A stretch of DNA of 64,000 nt, taken from the NCBI GenBank assembly GCA_963573305.1, contig OY754338.1, positions 21,884,192-21,948,191 of the forward strand, read 5' to 3'. Below, piece by piece: positions 59,226 to 64,000 of the stretch (position 1 is the first letter of the stretch; each line of letters begins with the position of its first letter). Source of the stretch: Pyrrhosoma nymphula. Lineage: Eukaryota; Arthropoda; Insecta; Odonata; Coenagrionidae. Below the pieces are notes generated by a model, which saw only the letters and a program-made list of their open reading frames with translations, made no database searches and was not told the origin of the DNA. A program made the position numbers and the translations under genes.

Positions 59226-61399
59226 TTGTTCTCTGATGAATGAACATTTTGTTTTAGATTTCTGTTACCATAAGTAATATACTAAAAATGACTATCCCAA
59301 ATTATCTAGTACACTTTTCTTCCTAACCTTATCAAATATTGACTCAATCCCATTAATTTTCGCTGCAAAATGAACGCCAACTTTAAGTTTAAATAACAAC
59401 TTCTATTTCGTTCGAATCTATTCTAAATAACGAGAACATTTTTCATGTTGCTTAGTTGAAAATCTTATCTTTTATATATGAGCAGTTTTTCATCGTAGGC
59501 ATTTTTAAATGGAGTGCATGTCTTCTCTGAGAGAGAGAAATCAATTAAGTTATATCTCCACTGAAGGAAAACTCATTCAAAAATGACCGCATTCATTTCT
59601 GATAAATTACAATCCACTTTTTGTTGCTTCATTCACCATAGTTTTGCATTTACTTTATCCTACTCAGGGTTTTATCCTTTTTTAGGTAATATCGTAAAGT
59701 ATAATTTTCAGTAATGATATGTGTTGGATGAAATAGGTATGACTTCGCTTTGCGTATTTAGAAATCAGCTTCGAGCGGCGTTACACCGAAGGCATGTTTC
59801 AATGATAATTTTGCTCTATAGTCTGTAATTCGTCTTACATTGTTTTTATTGGTCTGTTAAATGCACTACAACTGTGTTTAGGAAGTTAATACAAAATAAA
59901 AAGATTCATTCACTGCAAGTATATCCATCACTCAGCTCTCCGTTCCTGAACGAACCTCTAATTTCTAGAAGCTATGTTCACTATGGTAGAAATGTATTCT
60001 GGAGATTTCGTAAAACTCCACTGACCTCTCTGACTATGGAATCTATCAGTCACGCAATGGGGGATGCTAGCTAAAGAAATTTTTGTGAAATCCAAGGTAT
60101 CAAACGCACGACGTAATTTTAATTAGGTAGCTATTTTTATACTCCTTTGGACGAGATTGTTTCACTGCACAGCGCACAACCTACACTTTCACGCGCACTG
60201 ACGAAAAATGAGCTGCTGAGGATATATCAGGGACTCTAAACTGTTTACATCTGTCAATCCTTTAGCGTAAATAGATTGGTTTGATAAATCAATATATCCA
60301 ATCGCAAGGCAATCAATTAATAAATTCAGTTTGAATATATTCTCGTAAAAGCAATGCCATACTGTGAAAAACATTGTGTGCCTCATTGTGAGAGAACTTA
60401 AAAGCTCTATGCCAAATGCAGTGTACTTTGCACTTGACTTCGGTCACAAAAAAGTTGTGATATTTTCGTGGCACAAATAATAGGCTTAGAGTTAACGTTT
60501 CCAGGCTTGGATTGTTTCCTTTAATTATGCCCAGATTATTTTCAAAAATTAATTAAGTAGTGACCGATCACTAGTCATTACCTTGAGGGAAATTCGGAGT
60601 GAATATTGAATAAATCTCAACCCCCGATTGCAAAAGAATGATCGGACTCCCATCAGTTACTCATCCCAGGTGAATACTCGGCATTAATTTTTCCCTTATT
60701 GGTGTTTATGAAATTCTCAACGGTCTGTGTATCCAAGAAATATATTTTGCTGCAGTTCAAAAATGGAAAATCGTTGCATCAGTAATTAATGTGTGTGCTG
60801 GAGGCTTTCCAAAACCTCCAAATTTTCGTTCCGATACACCAATTAATGATATAAGTTTTAAGGCTATATCAGTTGTTTTGTTCTTAAACTTTACTCAAAG
60901 GTGTCGTTTTAATTTACTGGGCATTATCGTTTTTATTTTACTTTGCAATTATGGAGATAGAGTTGCACATTTATCATCACCACGTGTGTTTCACTAATAT
61001 AGATCTTTGCCGTAATATCCCCTTTCCCGTCGTTGAGTCATATCCCATCTATAGCACCTTAGGCAACACCACGTTTTATTTGTGCTAAGTCTCTCGTAGG
61101 TATATCTCCTATCGACTTTTCGTTTATTTTTCTCTCCATCCTACTTGAAAATAGCGAAATTCCTATTCAAACACAATTCTTTAAATCCTCTGTAACACCA
61201 ATCTCCATACATTAATGCATCCTTTACTGAATGACGTAGTTATACTTCCCGGAAAGGTAACCCTTTTCCCCAGCTCAGAATTTTCCTCATTTTCCTTCAT
61301 TTTGGACTATTACTACTTTATGAACTTCATTACCTGCGCTTTATATGATTAATTCACACTCCACATATCACGCACCTTTTCACCTGCGAAATAGATATC

Positions 61400-62030
61400 G
61401 AGTCCCGTGGCTGACTGGCTAAATAAATCTTGGCCATCTGCAAATCTACCAAAATTAACAGTTACCTGCTACTTTCCTTCGAAATTTTATCCCTTTCCAT
61501 ACATTTATTACCAAATTGTCAGCAAACAATCGAAAATCAATGGTAATAAGAAATGGCCCGGCCTGAATCCTCTTCCAACATATACCCATTCCGATTCGTC
61601 ATTCATTACCCGTATACCGCTTCATCCCCGTGAGGTTTTATAATTATGCGCCTAAACTTCCAGTGTACTCCCTATTTCTGCAGTAATATTTATTATTCTC
61701 GTCCAATGTAACTCTGTCAAAAGTCTTACAGCAGTCTAAGAAGCAAATAGAGACATAGTGGCCACTATCTATAAATAAATGTTAGAAAACTCATCACCAG
61801 AAATGCGTTTCGCGTCCCGCTCTCTTTCCTTAACCCATATTACTCTTCACCGAGGAAGTCTTCCGCCCTTTCCCCGATTCCATTTTAACAGCTATCTCAG
61901 CTATTTTTATTACGTGCGAAATAAAACTTCTGATATCTTAATATTATTTTTATTTTATCATTGTCGGGAAAGGTTTCCGAGCTGATTTTGCAACAGTGGC
62001 TTTTGGCAACGTATTTACTATAACTTTATA
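61400..62030 (-). pseudogene. LINE RT relic carried inside copy 2
   Basis: The counterpart of 56610-57220. The motif C region is clearer here: RFADGQDLFSQSATGLDI against RFADDQALVSQSAKGLQS of the 13.4-kb LINE. The same FADG change as in copy 1 shows that the LINE had already decayed before the two composites separated. Confidence 0.85.
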
Positions 62031-62456
62031 AATTACTAGTTTTCCTGCATGCAAACGAGGCAACTATCTGTCCCCTATGCGCAGGACTAATGATTCTTGC
62101 CATGACGACCCATGTCATAAGGAGATTACGGGAAATTATCGCCTTCTTTCTCCCACAAGAAATACCGTCGGAAAACCTCCCACAAAAAAGTCCCAGCCGA
62201 AAACACTTCACGGGTTCTTCGGCTGGCGAATGTTTATGGGAGTGGGGGTTGGGATTGTTTTGGCTATTCGTTGTCGGAGGGGGAAGGGCACGCGAGGTCT
62301 CTTAGCGAGTAAAAAACAAACTCAAGTTGTGCCTGTCGTAGCAGTAAAATTGGCCCCCAGAAGTCATGGAACGCGTATGCAATACGTGAAGCTCGATTTC
62401 AACAGAACACGGAGACGGTCGCGCTCACCGTGTGGACCGACTTTTGAAAGTGATAG

Positions 62457-62604
62457 TACAGTTGTTCGTGTGAGAATACTGCTGTTTTGAGTTGTTGAAG
62501 TCCAACGTGGTCAAACGACTGACCCCCTGCGACTTGTTGATTGTAATCGCATATGCCGGAGTCACTGGAAATTGTCGTCGTCGCAAGATAAAAGGGAGCG
62601 TTGT
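62457..62604 (-). pseudogene. Helitron helicase remnant, upstream part
   Basis: The - strand reads LPFILRRRQFPVTPAYAI and TINKSQ, a frameshift, then GQSFDHVGLQQLKTA and VFSHEQLY, where the composite interrupts between LY and VALS of motif VI. HGQ has become HEQ. Confidence 0.85.
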
Positions 62605-62642
62605 CTCAGTCGAAGCCAAATCAGAAATGATTCTCCCTTTTT

Positions 62643-62725
62643 AACGGCAATTTAAAATTTAAGTGACTGTGATTCCATCTAATAACGGCATTTTAAATTT
62701 TAAGCGACTGCGGCTCCATTTTACA
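62643..62725 (-). repeat. 41-bp minisatellite, 2 units
   Basis: Two units of the AAGTGACTGTGATTCCATCT type, matching the arrays in copies A and B. Confidence 0.8.
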
Positions 62726-62771
62726 GCGTTTCTGAGTCAGTGAGTGAGTAACAAGGGCCTTTTTATATAGA

Positions 62772-64000
62772 AATGGTGTTAGGATCTAACTTTTTTTGTC
62801 AGTAAAACATGGTCCAACGGACGAGGTTTAACAGCAAAGGAGTACGCTGAAAACATTTAGAATTTATTTTAGTTAATAGAACACAGCCAGTAAATTGATG
62901 CGAATAGACATAAGTATTCATCTCACCCCATTACGCATATTTTCGTGGCTGGATCATAGAGCGGATACAATGAAAATGCCACCACAATACGCAAAAGTAG
63001 ATGTTACGGCTAATGTTTAGTTTAAAACAAATGATGCAGTGTAGAAATATACAAAAATATATCTTATTTCCAATAAATGTTAACATTAACAATCTCGTTC
63101 AAGTACCTGAGTTAAACATTCCTGAGTTATAGATTCTTAGACCCATACAATCTTAGAACCTGAGTTATACATTCTTTCGACGGTCAAAAGGTGGAATAAA
63201 ACGTGTTAATGCCGAACATTCACTCAAATTCAAACAAATGCAGCTCGCAACCACCTCACCATCCCCAGTCAGAATGCGAAAAAAAAACCTTTAAATACCT
63301 ACACACTGTAATGACATGCCTCCAGTCACTGTCCATGTAACATTATGGTAGTCATTATTTTGAAATTCGAATTTATTTTCGAACACCCTAAAAATTTTTC
63401 CAATGGGATAGAAAGTAAATTTTGTAAAATATTTTTGTAATCGGATGAAGGAAAGACGTGCTGCATCGCACACAAAGTTTAGAAATTTCGGCACTTTTCG
63501 CTGTTTTCCAGTCATTCCTGGCGATCACGGAGCACTACGCGTTTTTAACTGCTTATCTGTCATTACTAATGCCATTGTGTGTCCATCAGCTGGTGACTCC
63601 GTTAACGTTACTGCGCGACCAGTTTCGCAGTTCTTTGAAACTACTCATGCCTTCTTATACATTTGATACGTCTCCTCTCGAGTATTTTCAATTTCTGCTC
63701 CGAAGATTCCGAGGTACGGCCCCGAGAGTGAGCACATGCCGCCCAAGTCGCGGGGCGCGCCTCCTCGCAACCCCGCGACTTGACAGACGTTTAGCCTTTA
63801 AGATCAATAAAGATACATTACACTAAAAGGTACACAAGTGCAGGCGCCTATGTAACTGTTTTTAAAACAATGAACGAAAAACAATTTGTAAATTTGGAAT
63901 CTCCGTTAAAATTATCAAGCTTAATTTAAAAGCGCATTGGGTTTCAGAAATTTGCGATTGTTTAGTTTCATTAAAACCATAGTCATGCTCCAATAAATAA
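62772..64000. other. No recognisable genes; one GC-rich hairpin
   Basis: Frame 63458-63826 (+, 122 codons) is not recognised. At 63745-63781 an 11-bp perfect stem (AAGTCGCGGGG with its complement) encloses a 15-nt loop in GC-rich sequence. The rest is AT-rich. Confidence 0.45.

Larger units (their letters stand above)
58637..62456 (+). mobile_element. Tc1/mariner-like composite, copy 2
   Basis: This 3820-bp unit is collinear with copy 1 from end to end, with the same inverted ends. It is inserted at GTAC inside the helicase remnant of Helitron copy C. Differences are point changes plus small indels, for example an extra ~18 bp near 62165-62190. It carries its own relics of the transposase and the LINE RT. 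Confidence 0.85.
58398..62771 (-). mobile_element. Deletion-derivative Helitron (copy C), interrupted
   Basis: The 5' end is at about 62771 on the - strand (TCTATATAAAAAGGCCCTTG, a TC start as expected), and the 3' end is near 58398 with GGGCGCTACCGGCGCC as terminal hairpin. Two minisatellite units and the helicase C-terminal remnant lie inside. A Tc1-like composite (58637-62456) is nested in it. Without the insertion the element would be about 550 bp, like copies A and B. Confidence 0.75.

Overview
This is eukaryotic DNA. It is AT-rich, has no operon-like gene packing, and consists almost entirely of mobile elements and their remains: Helitron, piggyBac, Tc1/mariner, several LINEs, tRNA-derived SINEs, Penelope-like terminal repeats, MITEs and satellites. 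That mixture, with the piggyBac and LINE types seen, points to an arthropod and most likely an insect. This is an inference from element content, because no host gene could be identified with confidence. One possible first exon of a secreted protein (22926-23037) is the best host-gene candidate.

Layout. 1-13 kb: a decayed zinc-finger fragment, LINE 3' tails (6.2-6.9 and 10.6-10.9 kb), a deletion-derivative Helitron (7.16-7.79 kb) and a hammerhead-like motif (11.5 kb). 13.4-16.1 kb: a LINE with endonuclease and reverse transcriptase, broken by one stop and two frameshifts. 18.33-20.31 kb: an internally deleted Helitron with a textbook 3' end. 25.6-26.9 kb: a second Helitron derivative beside another LINE relic. 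31-37.8 kb: a pair of ~925-bp inverted repeats enclosing a SINE, a LINE tail and a complete piggyBac element (32438-35526) with intact TIRs, TTAA duplication and a full 602-codon transposase. 38.7-39.1 kb: a 131-bp satellite. 41-45.5 kb: LINE tails, two MITE-like elements and two large hairpins between microsatellites. 46.4-49.6 kb: a candidate DNA transposon with ~545-bp inverted ends and a decayed internal gene. 50.5-51.7 kb: a jockey-like LINE fragment abutting a ~250-bp satellite. 53.8-62.8 kb: two copies of a 3.8-kb Tc1/mariner-like composite, each carrying the same LINE relic; the second copy is inserted inside the helicase remnant of a third Helitron derivative.

How the parts relate. 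Three Helitron derivatives share one plan: 5' end, a 41-bp minisatellite, then a jump straight into the C-terminal end of the Helitron helicase and the 3' end. Two of them preserve the empty target site of the Tc1-like composite. The LINE at 13.4 kb is the same family as the relics at 26 kb and inside both composites. The most striking points are the apparently intact piggyBac, the passenger-carrying Tc1-like pair with its documented empty site, and the inverted-repeat element at 46.4-49.6 kb. I found no convincing new host or defence system.
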